From: Owenweeksia sp048267305
Lineage (GTDB): Bacteria > Bacteroidota > Bacteroidia > Flavobacteriales > Schleiferiaceae
DNA length: 64,000 nt
Direction: 5' to 3'
Assembly: GCA_048267305.1 (NCBI GenBank)
Contig: JBLWXT010000002.1
Coordinates: 1 to 64,000 of the forward strand
Positions 28,395 to 35,865 of this stretch are shown here, piece after piece (within the stretch, counting starts at the first letter, position 1; the number at the start of each line of letters is the position of its first letter). The notes under the pieces were generated by a model. That model saw only the letters and a program-made list of their open reading frames with translations, was not told the origin of the DNA and did no database searches. The position numbers and the translations under genes are program-made.

Positions 28395-28553
28395 TAACGT
28401 CTTTCGGAAATTTGACGTTTAATCTTAGAGTCAGGAGATTTTTAGCACTACTAAACTGAAAATAATGCCATAAATACCGACATAGGAGATATATGATTTA
28501 GCATACAGTTATTAAAAATAGTTGCAGAAAATAAAGCTTAACCCGTTTTCTGG

Positions 28554-28945
28554 CTAAAGCGGGTATCCGCGGGCATGAGCGGCTTGCTCCCATTGATTAA
28601 AACTACTGCTGTGCTGTTTATAGTTCCTGCGCAGTGTGTCAGGGTTTACACGGTAGTAATAGGCAATGGTGCTGAACGGATCCAGCTTACTCTCCACCTC
28701 TCTCTTTTAAAAAAGCTGCCAGTTCAGCAGTAAACTTAGAGCCCTGGGCCATAAAGCTAAAATCGCGGGTGTTCATAATCCTCACGCGCATAGCCTTTTG
28801 GCAATACGTTCTTTTCGGTAAACTCCACCTCCAGATACTCCTCCTGAGTGGCCTTGTCTAGCTGTAGCGCTGCCTTTTCAATCTCAAAATAATCCAATAG
28901 CTCTTTGGGGAAAACGTACTGTAATGACTGCTTATCTATTTCCAT
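28554..28945 (-). pseudogene. Transposase remnant (ISAon1-like)
   Basis: Two coding fragments on one strand. Positions 28757-28945 encode 62 residues (MEIDKQSLQYVFPKELLDYF ... LPKGYAREDYEHPRF) resembling the N-terminal region of ISAon1-type transposases, ending in a premature stop. Positions 28554 to about 28690 encode DPFSTIAYYYRVNPDTLRR ... SSFNQWEQAAHARGY, which looks like the C-terminal end of a similar transposase. The central catalytic region is missing. I see no terminal inverted repeats. The assignment rests on remembered family patterns and is tentative. The bases between 28395 and 28553 hold nothing I can identify. Confidence 0.45.
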
Positions 28946-29082
28946 TATTTTTTGCCGGCCAAAGTACTTTATACTGACTTCTCCCCATAAAATTTAGGTG
29001 ACCCGGTTTCTGTATAGCCCCATGGTATCGCGCCAATAGGTGTTGATATGCCGCTCTATTGATTATTGGATTTACTACCGTC

Positions 29083-29150
29083 TCTATGGGTCATGGGTTC
29101 GATTCCCATTTTCACCTTGCGTGAAATAGCTCAGTTGGTAGAGCAGTAGA
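29083..29150 (+). ncRNA. tRNA-like module 1, circularly permuted cloverleaf
   Basis: All parts of a tRNA body occur in permuted order. Anticodon stem 3' strand TCTAT (29083-29087); 5-nt variable loop GGGTC; T-arm ATGGG/TTCGATT/CCCAT (29093-29109); acceptor 3' strand TTTCACC (29110-29116); linker TTG; acceptor 5' strand CGTGAAA (29120-29126, six of seven pairs); T8 A9; D-arm GCTC/AGTTGGTA/GAGC (29129-29144); A26; anticodon stem 5' strand GTAGA (29146-29150), which pairs 5/5 with 29083-29087. Loop residues needed for the D-loop/T-loop contact (G18 G19, T54 T55 C56, A58) are present. There is no anticodon loop: the RNA enters and leaves at that point. It lies 446 bases upstream of the slipin start, on the same strand. 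Confidence 0.75.
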
Positions 29151-29151
29151 A

Positions 29152-29218
29152 TAGGATGCGGAGGTTCGAATCCTCTTCCACACAATGGGTGTGGGTAACT
29201 CAGTTGGCAGAGTACCTA
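29152..29218 (+). ncRNA. tRNA-like module 2, circularly permuted cloverleaf
   Basis: One base after module 1 the same order repeats. Anticodon stem 3' strand TAGG (29152-29155); variable ATGC; T-arm GGAGG/TTCGAAT/CCTCT (29160-29176); acceptor 3' strand TCCACAC (29177-29183); 5-nt loop AATGG; acceptor 5' strand GTGTGGG (29189-29195), pairing 7/7 with one G-T; T8 A9; D-arm ACTC/AGTTGGCA/GAGT (29198-29213); A26; anticodon stem 5' strand CCTA (29215-29218), pairing 4/4 with TAGG. The sequence differs from module 1 in every stem while the pairing holds, which argues for selection on structure. Confidence 0.75.
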
Positions 29219-29219
29219 G

Positions 29220-29282
29220 CTTCCCTCAAAAGGAAGGTTTGATAGACTGAAAATCTATCCAATCAGGAAGTTGATCACTTCT
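29220..29282 (+). ncRNA. Array of three anticodon-arm-like hairpins
   Basis: Directly after module 2 come three stem-loops with the geometry of tRNA anticodon arms (5-bp stem, 7-nt loop, T at position 33). First: CTTCC-CTCAAAA-GGAAG (29220-29236), anticodon position CAA (Leu). Second: ATAGA-CTGAAAA-TCTAT (29242-29258; sixth pair 29241/29259), GAA (Phe), with a loop identical to common bacterial tRNA-Phe. Third: GGAAG-TTGATCA-CTTCT (29266-29282, one G-T), GAU (Ile). None is attached to its own acceptor, D or T arm. The spacings are 5 and 7 bases. Confidence 0.65.
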
Positions 29283-29317
29283 AAAAAAAGATCACCTGAA
29301 AGCAGTTGGCTCAAGCC

Positions 29318-29372
29318 TGTTTACTGTTGTTTTTAGTAATAACAGTAAACAATCCCTTTCATGCTGTGAAGG
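29318..29372 (+). ncRNA. 11-bp hairpin followed by a weaker anticodon-like hairpin
   Basis: A perfect 11-bp stem TGTTTACTGTT / AACAGTAAACA (29318-29328, 29341-29351) has a 12-nt U-rich loop. There is no T-run after it, so it is a poor terminator. Four bases on, CTTTC-ATGCTGT-GAAGG (29356-29372) again has a 5-bp stem (one G-T) and 7-nt loop with T at 33 and GCU (Ser) in the anticodon place; this one may be chance. Confidence 0.5.
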
Positions 29373-29485
29373 CCAGGGGATACCGATGGGTGCGTTTGCT
29401 TACTTGATGGTTTACAGTTCTTGCCAGGAATATATTTCCCTTAAGGAAGCTGGTGAAACGTCAACTAAGCAAATACAACCTTTCT

Positions 29486-29580
29486 AAACCTGGCCTCCGC
29501 TTGTCGGAGATGGTTTGTGGCAACTGCTTTCTTTAAAATGAATTTTATGTTTAACCCGAGGTATGTTCAAAGCGTACCTC
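29486..29580 (+). promoter_or_regulatory. Structured leader in front of the slipin gene
   Basis: Two further stems lie between the tRNA-like elements and the slipin start. AAACC...GGTTT (29486-29490, 29512-29516) encloses CTCCG-CTTGT-CGGAG (29495-29509). GAGGTATG / CGTACCTC (29558-29565, 29573-29580; 8 bp with one T-G) closes a 7-nt loop TTCAAAG that again has anticodon geometry (T33, CAA). The second ends 15 bases before the slipin ATG and could control access of ribosomes. Bases 29373-29485 hold only weak pairings. Confidence 0.45.
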
Positions 29581-29595
29581 CCAATACTCGAAACG

Positions 29596-30690
29596 ATGAA
29601 ACGAGTAAGGATCAACACTGGCCGGATTGGCCTGGTGTTTAAAAAAGGTGATTACCAAAGGGTGATTACAGCCGGTGTACACTGGCTCACATTTTCAGAA
29701 ACAGTGCAGGTTTATAACCAGGCACTACCGTTTTACCCTGAGCAGGAGTTAAGCCTCCTGCTAAAGGATGAGGCTTTGCGCGATGCACTTATTGTAGTGG
29801 AAGTTTCGGATAACGAAATAGCACTGAGGTTTGAACATGGCAACTTTAAAACGGTAATGTTACCAGGCCGCTACGCCTACTGGAAAGGTGTGATTGATCA
29901 CTCCTTCATCAAGGTAGATTTGAGTAAGGTGGAAATCAACGAGGATATTAGCCGTGAAATACTGAAAAGGCCCATAATGCTGCCCTATGTAAGGGTGTAT
30001 AGCGTGGCCTCACATGAAAAGGGAATTTTGTTTGTAGATGGAAAGTACAGGCAAATTCTGGAACGTGGTGAGTACTTCTACTGGAATAATAGTATCCCTA
30101 TCATGGTGCTTAAAGCCGATATGCGAACCCTGCAACTGGAGCTTAGTGGCCAGGAAATGCTTACCAGGGATAAGGCTGCCTTACGGGTAAACTTTACCGC
30201 ACAGTATAAGGTAGTGGATATTGAAAAGGCCCTGGTGGAAAACAAGGATTTTGAGAAGCAGCTACATATGTTGATGCAACTTGCCCTGAGGGAATTCATC
30301 GGTACGCTTACGCTGGATGAATTGCTTGAAAAGAAGGAAGCCGTGGCGGAGTACGTTTTGGCTTCCGTAAGGGAAAAAGCAGTGGAACTGGGCGTAAAGG
30401 TTGGCGGCAGCGGTATCAGGGATATTATCCTTCCCGGTGAGGTGAAGGACATAATGAACCAGGTATTGGTGGCCGAAAAGAAAGCTCAGGCCAATGTAGT
30501 GGCCAGGCGAGAGGAAACAGCTTCTACAAGAAGTTTGTTGAACACCGCCAAGTTGATGGAAGACAACCCTATGCTCTTTAAACTGAAGGAAATGGAATAC
30601 ACCGAAAAGATCGCAGAAAAGATCAACAGTATTTCCCTTTCAGGTGGAAACCAGGTAGTGGATCAGTTGAAAGCCATTTTCTCCCGGTAA
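29596..30690 (+). CDS. Slipin family SPFH/band-7 protein
   Basis: SPFH-domain protein of the slipin (stomatin-like) type that often neighbours rtcB in bacteria and is counted among RNA-repair-associated genes; its molecular role there is not settled. The N-terminal MKRVRINTGRIGLVFKKGDY is the family's usual beginning, so ATG 29596 is chosen over ATG 29563, which adds 11 unrelated residues and lies in a leader hairpin. The SPFH core covers about residues 130-290 (ALRVNFTAQYKVVDIEKALV, ELGVKVGGSGIRDIILPGEV), followed by a coiled coil (VAEKKAQANVVARREETAST) and a short tail. There is no transmembrane helix, unlike classical stomatins. It precedes rtcB by 214 bases and is probably in the same operon. 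Confidence 0.88.
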   Translation: MKRVRINTGRIGLVFKKGDYQRVITAGVHWLTFSETVQVYNQALPFYPEQELSLLLKDEALRDALIVVEVSDNEIALRFEHGNFKTVMLPGRYAYWKGVIDHSFIKVDLSKVEINEDISREILKRPIMLPYVRVYSVASHEKGILFVDGKYRQILERGEYFYWNNSIPIMVLKADMRTLQLELSGQEMLTRDKAALRVNFTAQYKVVDIEKALVENKDFEKQLHMLMQLALREFIGTLTLDELLEKKEAVAEYVLASVREKAVELGVKVGGSGIRDIILPGEVKDIMNQVLVAEKKAQANVVARREETASTRSLLNTAKLMEDNPMLFKLKEMEYTEKIAEKINSISLSGGNQVVDQLKAIFSR

Positions 30691-30713
30691 TACTACTTTA
30701 GGATAGATGATGC

Positions 30714-30745
30714 CCCTCCGCGGTAATTTGGCTGTGGAGGGTTTT
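30714..30745 (+). terminator. Weak terminator-like hairpin between slipin and rtcB
   Basis: CCCTCC (30714-30719) pairs with GGAGGG (30736-30741), 16-nt loop, followed by TTTT. With only four T it may attenuate rather than end transcription. The following bases to 30904 hold a repeat-like CCCCCTTTAGGGGAG and no gene. Confidence 0.35.
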
Positions 30746-30904
30746 GGTGCAAAGACAAAACTGTGCGGACCGTGTAGCCATCCCCCTTTAGGGGAGAACA
30801 GCCACGCTGCCGAATTACTAAGAATAAACAATAATTTTAACCACATAGCAACATAGACAGCACCTCAAGACCTCTGTGCTCTACGTGGTCAAAAAAAAAC
30901 AGAT

Positions 30905-32302
30905 ATGAAACTTAATTCAAAAGATTTAAAAAACATAAACTTCCCACCAGGGCCAGCCTTTGGTGCGGCACTAAAGCCCCACACCAATTTAAGCAAGGCC
31001 CAATACCTCGAAAAGCTAAGGGACGTATTAAAAGACCCAAAGGCCTTTTTAGAAGACAATGATGTGATGGCGGTGGCTAAAGCTTTGGCGGCTGAAGAAG
31101 CCCGCGAGCCCATCGCCCTGCGGGAAAAACACCTGGACTTTAAAATTTATGGTGCAGATGGAATTGAACAGGGGGCTTTGGATCAAATGTACACCGCCAT
31201 GAAACTGCCTGTAGCAGACTCCGGGGCCTTAATGCCGGATGCCCACCAGGGCTATGGTTTGCCTATTGGTGGAGTGCTGGCAACTAAAAACTCCGTAATC
31301 CCTTATGGGGTAGGAGTTGACATTGGCTGCCGTATGTGCCTATCCATTTATGATATGCCCAAAAACCGTTTGGAGGTGGATAAACCAGCCTTGATAAAAA
31401 TGCTGAATAACAACACCCGTTTTGGCAATGCTTCCTTTAACAGAACTATTGACCATGAAATTTTTGAGCGGGAAGAGTTCAGGGAAATTGAGGTGGTGAA
31501 ACAGCTGAGGGATAGGGCTTATCGTCAGATTGGTTCATCTGGTGGCGGAAATCACTTTGTAGAATTTGGTTTAGTACAAATCACCGAAGCTGAAAACGAG
31601 TTCAATCTTCCTGTAGGTGAGTACATGGGTTTGTTGTCTCACTCCGGTTCAAGAGGGTTGGGGGCCAATATTGCAAAATACTACACCAATGCCGCCATGG
31701 CGCAAACCAAGCTTCCACAAGAGGCGCGGCACCTGGCATGGCTGGATATGGATACTGACCTTGGCAGGGAGTATTGGGCGGCTATGAATTTGGCCGGAGA
31801 CTATGCCTCAGCCTGTCATCACCAAATACACGATAGAATGGCCGTGGGCTTAAGAACCACGCCCTTAGCCATGGTGGAAAACCACCACAACTTTGCCTGG
31901 AAGGAAAAGAATGCCCAAGGCGAGGAAGTGATTGTTCACCGCAAGGGAGCTACTCCGGCAGGTGCAGGTGTATTGGGTGTTATTCCCGGTTCTATGACGG
32001 CCCCGGGTTATATTGTGAGGGGCAGAGGTATTGCACATTCCATAAACTCTGCAGCCCATGGCGCAGGGCGGGTGATGAGCCGTACCAAAGCCAAACAGAC
32101 TCTAGATAAAGATGATGTAACAAAACACCTAAGCGACCACGGTGTGGAAGTAATTGGCTCTGGCCTCGATGAAGCCCCAATGGCCTATAAAGACATCAAC
32201 TCCGTAATGAACAGCCAGCAGGAGCTGGTGGATGTTTTAGGATCTTTTACCCCTAAAATTGTGAGGATGTGTGGGGAAGATAGATTTAAGGAGGTGGATT
32301 AG
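30905..32302 (+). CDS. rtcB: RtcB family RNA-splicing/repair ligase
   Basis: GTP- and Mn-dependent RNA ligase that joins 2',3'-cyclic-phosphate or 3'-phosphate ends to 5'-hydroxyl ends, as left by anticodon nucleases. Metal-site motifs are visible: MPDAHQG (Asp, His), GVGVDIGCRM (the Mn-binding Cys near residue 142), GGGNHFVEFG and LSHSGSRGLG; IHSINSAAHGAGRVMSR near residue 385 holds the histidine that takes GMP. Length 465 exceeds the 408 of the E. coli enzyme, with an extra N-terminal segment of about 60 residues (DLKNINFPPGPAFGAALKPH), typical of the larger bacterial subgroup. No rtcA, rtcR or Ro60 gene lies nearby; instead a slipin gene and tRNA-like RNA elements precede it. Confidence 0.95.
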   Translation: MKLNSKDLKNINFPPGPAFGAALKPHTNLSKAQYLEKLRDVLKDPKAFLEDNDVMAVAKALAAEEAREPIALREKHLDFKIYGADGIEQGALDQMYTAMKLPVADSGALMPDAHQGYGLPIGGVLATKNSVIPYGVGVDIGCRMCLSIYDMPKNRLEVDKPALIKMLNNNTRFGNASFNRTIDHEIFEREEFREIEVVKQLRDRAYRQIGSSGGGNHFVEFGLVQITEAENEFNLPVGEYMGLLSHSGSRGLGANIAKYYTNAAMAQTKLPQEARHLAWLDMDTDLGREYWAAMNLAGDYASACHHQIHDRMAVGLRTTPLAMVENHHNFAWKEKNAQGEEVIVHRKGATPAGAGVLGVIPGSMTAPGYIVRGRGIAHSINSAAHGAGRVMSRTKAKQTLDKDDVTKHLSDHGVEVIGSGLDEAPMAYKDINSVMNSQQELVDVLGSFTPKIVRMCGEDRFKEVD

Positions 32303-32483
32303 CCTTATGTCAAACTCTCTGTCAGACTACCTGTCCCGCCAATTGCGGGGAGTGACCGACCAGTGGAAGGCTGTATCGAAGTCTGAGTGAGGACCCTTGC
32401 TAATTAAACTATAAACTTCTCTTGGAGAATTGTCTTTGAGGGGAGTTTCTTTACTAAAATTAAGAACTATGAAAGACAAGATA

Positions 32484-32513
32484 AAAGGGCCTTGGAGTAA
32501 ACCAAAGCCCTTT
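32484..32513 (-). terminator. Terminator-like hairpin after the M4 protease gene
   Basis: AAAGGGC (32484-32490) pairs with GCCCTTT (32507-32513), continued inside by TTGG/CCAA across one mismatch; only four T follow on the minus strand. It lies 21 bases beyond the protease stop. A separate CCCGC-CAATT-GCGGG hairpin at 32337-32351 could serve rtcB. Nothing else is seen between 32303 and 32483. Confidence 0.5.
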
Positions 32514-32534
32514 AATCCTAAAAAGTAAATCTCA

Positions 32535-35507
32535 CTAACTTTTGATCAGTGATTTGGTGATGGTTTCTCCACCATCCTTAAATTTCAACAGATACATCCC
32601 TGCCGGGTAGCTGCTCAAATTAATCTGAACAAAATCAGATTCAGAATTGGTGCTAAAGGAACTTTGATAAATAACCCTTCCGGCCAAATCGCTAACTGAT
32701 ATTTGTGCAGAAGTGCTAACAGCTTTACCGCTCACAGCTACTTGTACTATGCCTTCTGTAGGGTTTGGATAAAGTGTAAGTCCATAATCTGATTCAACAA
32801 CAGAACGGGATGGGGCATCAGCTGCTTTTCTGATTGGTATTGCAGATGTTCCTAAATCCATCCTAAAACTAAATCCACCCACATCGGGTTTGCTGGTTCT
32901 GTTTCTGATGGCCAGTACAATCTCATTAGTTCCGGTTTTAAAGATACTGTCAAGCGGAGAGGAAGTAAAATAATCGAATGGATCACCTCCGCTATGACCA
33001 TTGTCCACAGCGCCAACACTCGAGAATAGAATATCATGGTTAGCTGTTCTCCAGTTTTCTTTACCCATATCTTCTTCAAGTGCCATCCAATGTCCATTGA
33101 TGAATATTTGCATGTTATCATCAACAAACATTCTGAACCGGGCACTAAGTCCGCTGCTGTCAATAAGATTGAACGTATTCCGATAATAGGTGACTCCGGC
33201 ACCGGCTTTTATTACCTGAGATCCGGGTACAGTTAAAAGGTGTTTCCAGGGGTAAGGTTGCCCCACAATGGCTGGTTGAGTGAACGTTATCGCAGCAGGA
33301 ACCGAAGAAACTCCCGGCCACGGATATTGATTAGCTGTTGCTGTGGTAACCGTTGTACTCAATTCCCAATCACTATCAGATACGAGACTTAAAACATTGG
33401 GAGTAGGTGAGCAGTTAATGCTCAGCCCAAATACGCCAACTCCAGTTCCAAAGCCGTGCACTAACACGTGATAGGTTTCACCAGGTGTGGTAGGTACTAC
33501 AACATCACTGAGTACTCCAAAAAATCCGCACCAATCATCATTATCACCTATGCAGGTTAATGAATCAGGATTACCGCTAAACACAGATAAATAAGTGTCG
33601 TAAGAATCATAATTTTCATATGTGCATAAGGATACATGTGTGCTAAGTTCGCTAGCTGTAAATGTGTACCATACTCCGGGTGATGTAATTGGAGTACATG
33701 AATTAGCTACAGCTCCTGAATCAACAGTTGCGTCTATGGTAGTACCAATCATTGGTGCACCGCATATATAAGGTATGGCATTAGCTACTGAATCGTTAAT
33801 AGGAGCAATACCTGGAGGAAGTGGAGTAGGAGTTACACCTGGGTAAACCCCAACTGCTTTCCAGGCAGAGTCTACAGCATTGGCTTCTGTTGAACCAATA
33901 CCATACAAATCTTCTGCAGCCATTATGGATCCCACCCTGGCGTCTTCATAATTTGAAGTAGAAGTTAGGTAAACCGTAAGGTTTCTATAGGCAATAGCCT
34001 CGGCTGCTGCCATTCCAATGGATGGAACATTATAGGAATATCCCAGATCATTGGTACCACTTTCTCCCTCTACAAGTATGTAAAACCACTTATTCTGTAC
34101 GCCTGAGTTAAAATGAACCCAGCATTGATCGTTATAGGGTGAAGGGTAACAGCCAACGGTGGGCGACCACATCGTTCCAAGATAAGTGTCTGGCTGCCCG
34201 TAAAGATTCGGATCACTCATAGAGCGAAGGGCTCCACTACCTCCAATACCAATATCAGTACCTATAAACCAATCATTGCTTCCTGATGCATGGTTTTCAA
34301 CCATCTCTCCAAAAATATCCGAAAAAGATTCATTTAATGCTCCGGACTCCTGTTCATAGAAAAGATTGGCAGAATACTGAGTAACACCATGGGCAATTTC
34401 ATGTCCGCAGATATCCAGCGCTACAAGCGGGCCATAGCCTACACCATCTCCGTCACCATAGGTCATGGCAAATCCATTCCAAAATGCATTTACATAATCT
34501 ACTCCTGCATGAACGAAGGAATAAATAGGGGAACCAGCATCATCAAAGGAATTGCGGTTATGAACGGTTTTGAAATAATCAAAGGTTTGTTCTGCACCCC
34601 AATGTGCTGAAACGCCTGCAGAATCAGTCCACCCAGTTGGGGTTGTACTTGTAATGTCTGTGGCAGCACCATAGTCGTAACCATTGTTTAAAGAGTAAGT
34701 TTCAAAGCCAATTGTTGTAGCGGTTGGAGTTCCCCTTAGCCTAAAGCTGTTTGGAGCTAACTGGTCTGCAGTAAAATTAACAGTACCGTTGTATAGACTT
34801 CCGCCTGATCCGGGCACATTGGCCTCATGTATTAAGTCGTGTTTAAACACGATTTTACCATCACTTGCATCTACATAAACATGAGTCCTGCTGATGGGGT
34901 CGTAGGCAAACATATCATACTTATATACTAAGTGATTCTTTTTGGTAACAGGGTGGTGAAGTACAACCAAATCACCTTTTGGTGCACTAAGACTTTCGTC
35001 CGTATCCCATGCGTATACCTTAGCCTTGAGATCGGCTTTTGCGATATTAAATCCTGCCGAGGCAGAAATGTCTGGTGAAGTTTCTAATCGCCTTATTTTT
35101 ACGTAATTACCAGTGTGGCTTGTGATTAGATTTTCTCTTACGTGAAGTGTAACGGTATGCGCTTCAACCGGCAATCCCATATACATTTGTTGATACTTAT
35201 AATGAGTAAAACCTAATTGATCTGTTTTGGATTTTATCAGACTTAACTGGTCAGAATCCTGCAGACTAAATATTACTCTCATGTATTCCTCAACTAGTGA
35301 AAAAGGTACAGGCTTGGAAAAATCAATCCGGGTCTTGGCAAGTGTGGTGTTGCTCGCTTGAGATGGAGCTGTTTGCTGCTTGGCCGAAATTGTATTTGAA
35401 TTAGTGCCACCCCTATATTGGGAAAATGCTTGTTGTGGAATAAGAAATGTGGTAGATAGCACTATGGCTCCTATCCCAATTATTTTGAATTTAGTATTGG
35501 TTTTCAT
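32535..35507 (-). CDS. Secreted M4 metalloprotease with T9SS sorting domain
   Basis: Extracellular thermolysin-family zinc endopeptidase of 990 residues. Order: signal peptide (about 1-30), FTP/PepSY inhibitory propeptide (about 60-220), M4 catalytic domain (about 240-555) with the zinc site HEIAHG (H/E/H near residue 370) and third ligand Glu in ALNESFSDIFGE, a beta-sandwich like a pre-peptidase C-terminal domain (about 570-710, DTYLSVFSGNPDSLTCIGDND), a further beta domain (about 715-890) and a type A sorting domain (YGLTLYPNPTEGIVQVAV ... PAGMYLLKFKDG). It is exported through the type IX system. Its start codon abuts a structured leader that also occurs at 41008. Confidence 0.93.
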   Translation of the reverse strand: MKTNTKFKIIGIGAIVLSTTFLIPQQAFSQYRGGTNSNTISAKQQTAPSQASNTTLAKTRIDFSKPVPFSLVEEYMRVIFSLQDSDQLSLIKSKTDQLGFTHYKYQQMYMGLPVEAHTVTLHVRENLITSHTGNYVKIRRLETSPDISASAGFNIAKADLKAKVYAWDTDESLSAPKGDLVVLHHPVTKKNHLVYKYDMFAYDPISRTHVYVDASDGKIVFKHDLIHEANVPGSGGSLYNGTVNFTADQLAPNSFRLRGTPTATTIGFETYSLNNGYDYGAATDITSTTPTGWTDSAGVSAHWGAEQTFDYFKTVHNRNSFDDAGSPIYSFVHAGVDYVNAFWNGFAMTYGDGDGVGYGPLVALDICGHEIAHGVTQYSANLFYEQESGALNESFSDIFGEMVENHASGSNDWFIGTDIGIGGSGALRSMSDPNLYGQPDTYLGTMWSPTVGCYPSPYNDQCWVHFNSGVQNKWFYILVEGESGTNDLGYSYNVPSIGMAAAEAIAYRNLTVYLTSTSNYEDARVGSIMAAEDLYGIGSTEANAVDSAWKAVGVYPGVTPTPLPPGIAPINDSVANAIPYICGAPMIGTTIDATVDSGAVANSCTPITSPGVWYTFTASELSTHVSLCTYENYDSYDTYLSVFSGNPDSLTCIGDNDDWCGFFGVLSDVVVPTTPGETYHVLVHGFGTGVGVFGLSINCSPTPNVLSLVSDSDWELSTTVTTATANQYPWPGVSSVPAAITFTQPAIVGQPYPWKHLLTVPGSQVIKAGAGVTYYRNTFNLIDSSGLSARFRMFVDDNMQIFINGHWMALEEDMGKENWRTANHDILFSSVGAVDNGHSGGDPFDYFTSSPLDSIFKTGTNEIVLAIRNRTSKPDVGGFSFRMDLGTSAIPIRKAADAPSRSVVESDYGLTLYPNPTEGIVQVAVSGKAVSTSAQISVSDLAGRVIYQSSFSTNSESDFVQINLSSYPAGMYLLKFKDGGETITKSLIKS

Positions 35508-35655
35508 AAAACAGGTTTTGATTAAAATTTGATTGATATTCTCAGAAAAATCAACCCTGTTTTAAGCGCTCTTTCCAGATTGGAAAGAGCCACGAGGAAT
35601 TTTGCATTATGTATGGTCGGTTGGTTAATTGGTCTACCGAATGTAGGAAATAAAA
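35508..35655 (-). promoter_or_regulatory. Structured leader, copy 1 (M4 protease)
   Basis: About 148 bases directly upstream of the protease ATG are similar to 41008-41152. Hairpin A: GCTCTTTCC (35568-35576) with GGAAAGAGC (35582-35590), 9 bp. Hairpin B: AAACAGG (35509-35515) plus TTGATT (35518-35523) with AATCAA (35549-35554) plus CCTGTTT (35556-35562), ending one base from the start codon. The outer part shares GTAGGAAAT with copy 2. Both hairpins would form in the 5' untranslated RNA; a role in regulation is inferred. Confidence 0.55.
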
Positions 35656-35865
35656 CTTACCCACGAGGGAGAAGTGAGTTTTTTTACTCATCTTAGGTTC
35701 TGAAAAACAAATGATTGAGCTGCAGTTATGTTAGATTATTGACAGCGGATAGAGTATGAAAAGGCCTGCTGTAACAGGAAGTACAGTAGTGTTTTAAGAA
35801 CTGTCTTGCCTGAGCTTGCTTGTCGCTAAGGAGATAAAAGACAGTAGTTAAATCCCATGTAAATA
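35656..35865. other. No gene seen
   Basis: The 210 bases between the leader repeat and the LodB-like stop contain no ORF or clear signal. A short run around 35672-35695 (GTGAGT, seven T, ACTCAT) could be a weak terminator for the oxidase operon reading from the right. Confidence 0.4.

Noticed and set aside
29083..29218. Conventional tandem tRNA genes
   Set aside because: Read in normal order, each unit lacks a proper anticodon arm and its own acceptor strands do not pair well, while pairing with the preceding unit is nearly perfect.
29563..29595. Slipin start at ATG 29563
   Set aside because: Adds 11 residues foreign to the family and lies in a leader hairpin; ATG 29596 gives the standard N-terminus.
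32337..32351. Strong rtcB terminator
   Set aside because: The hairpin has only 5 bp and no T-run; kept only as a remark.
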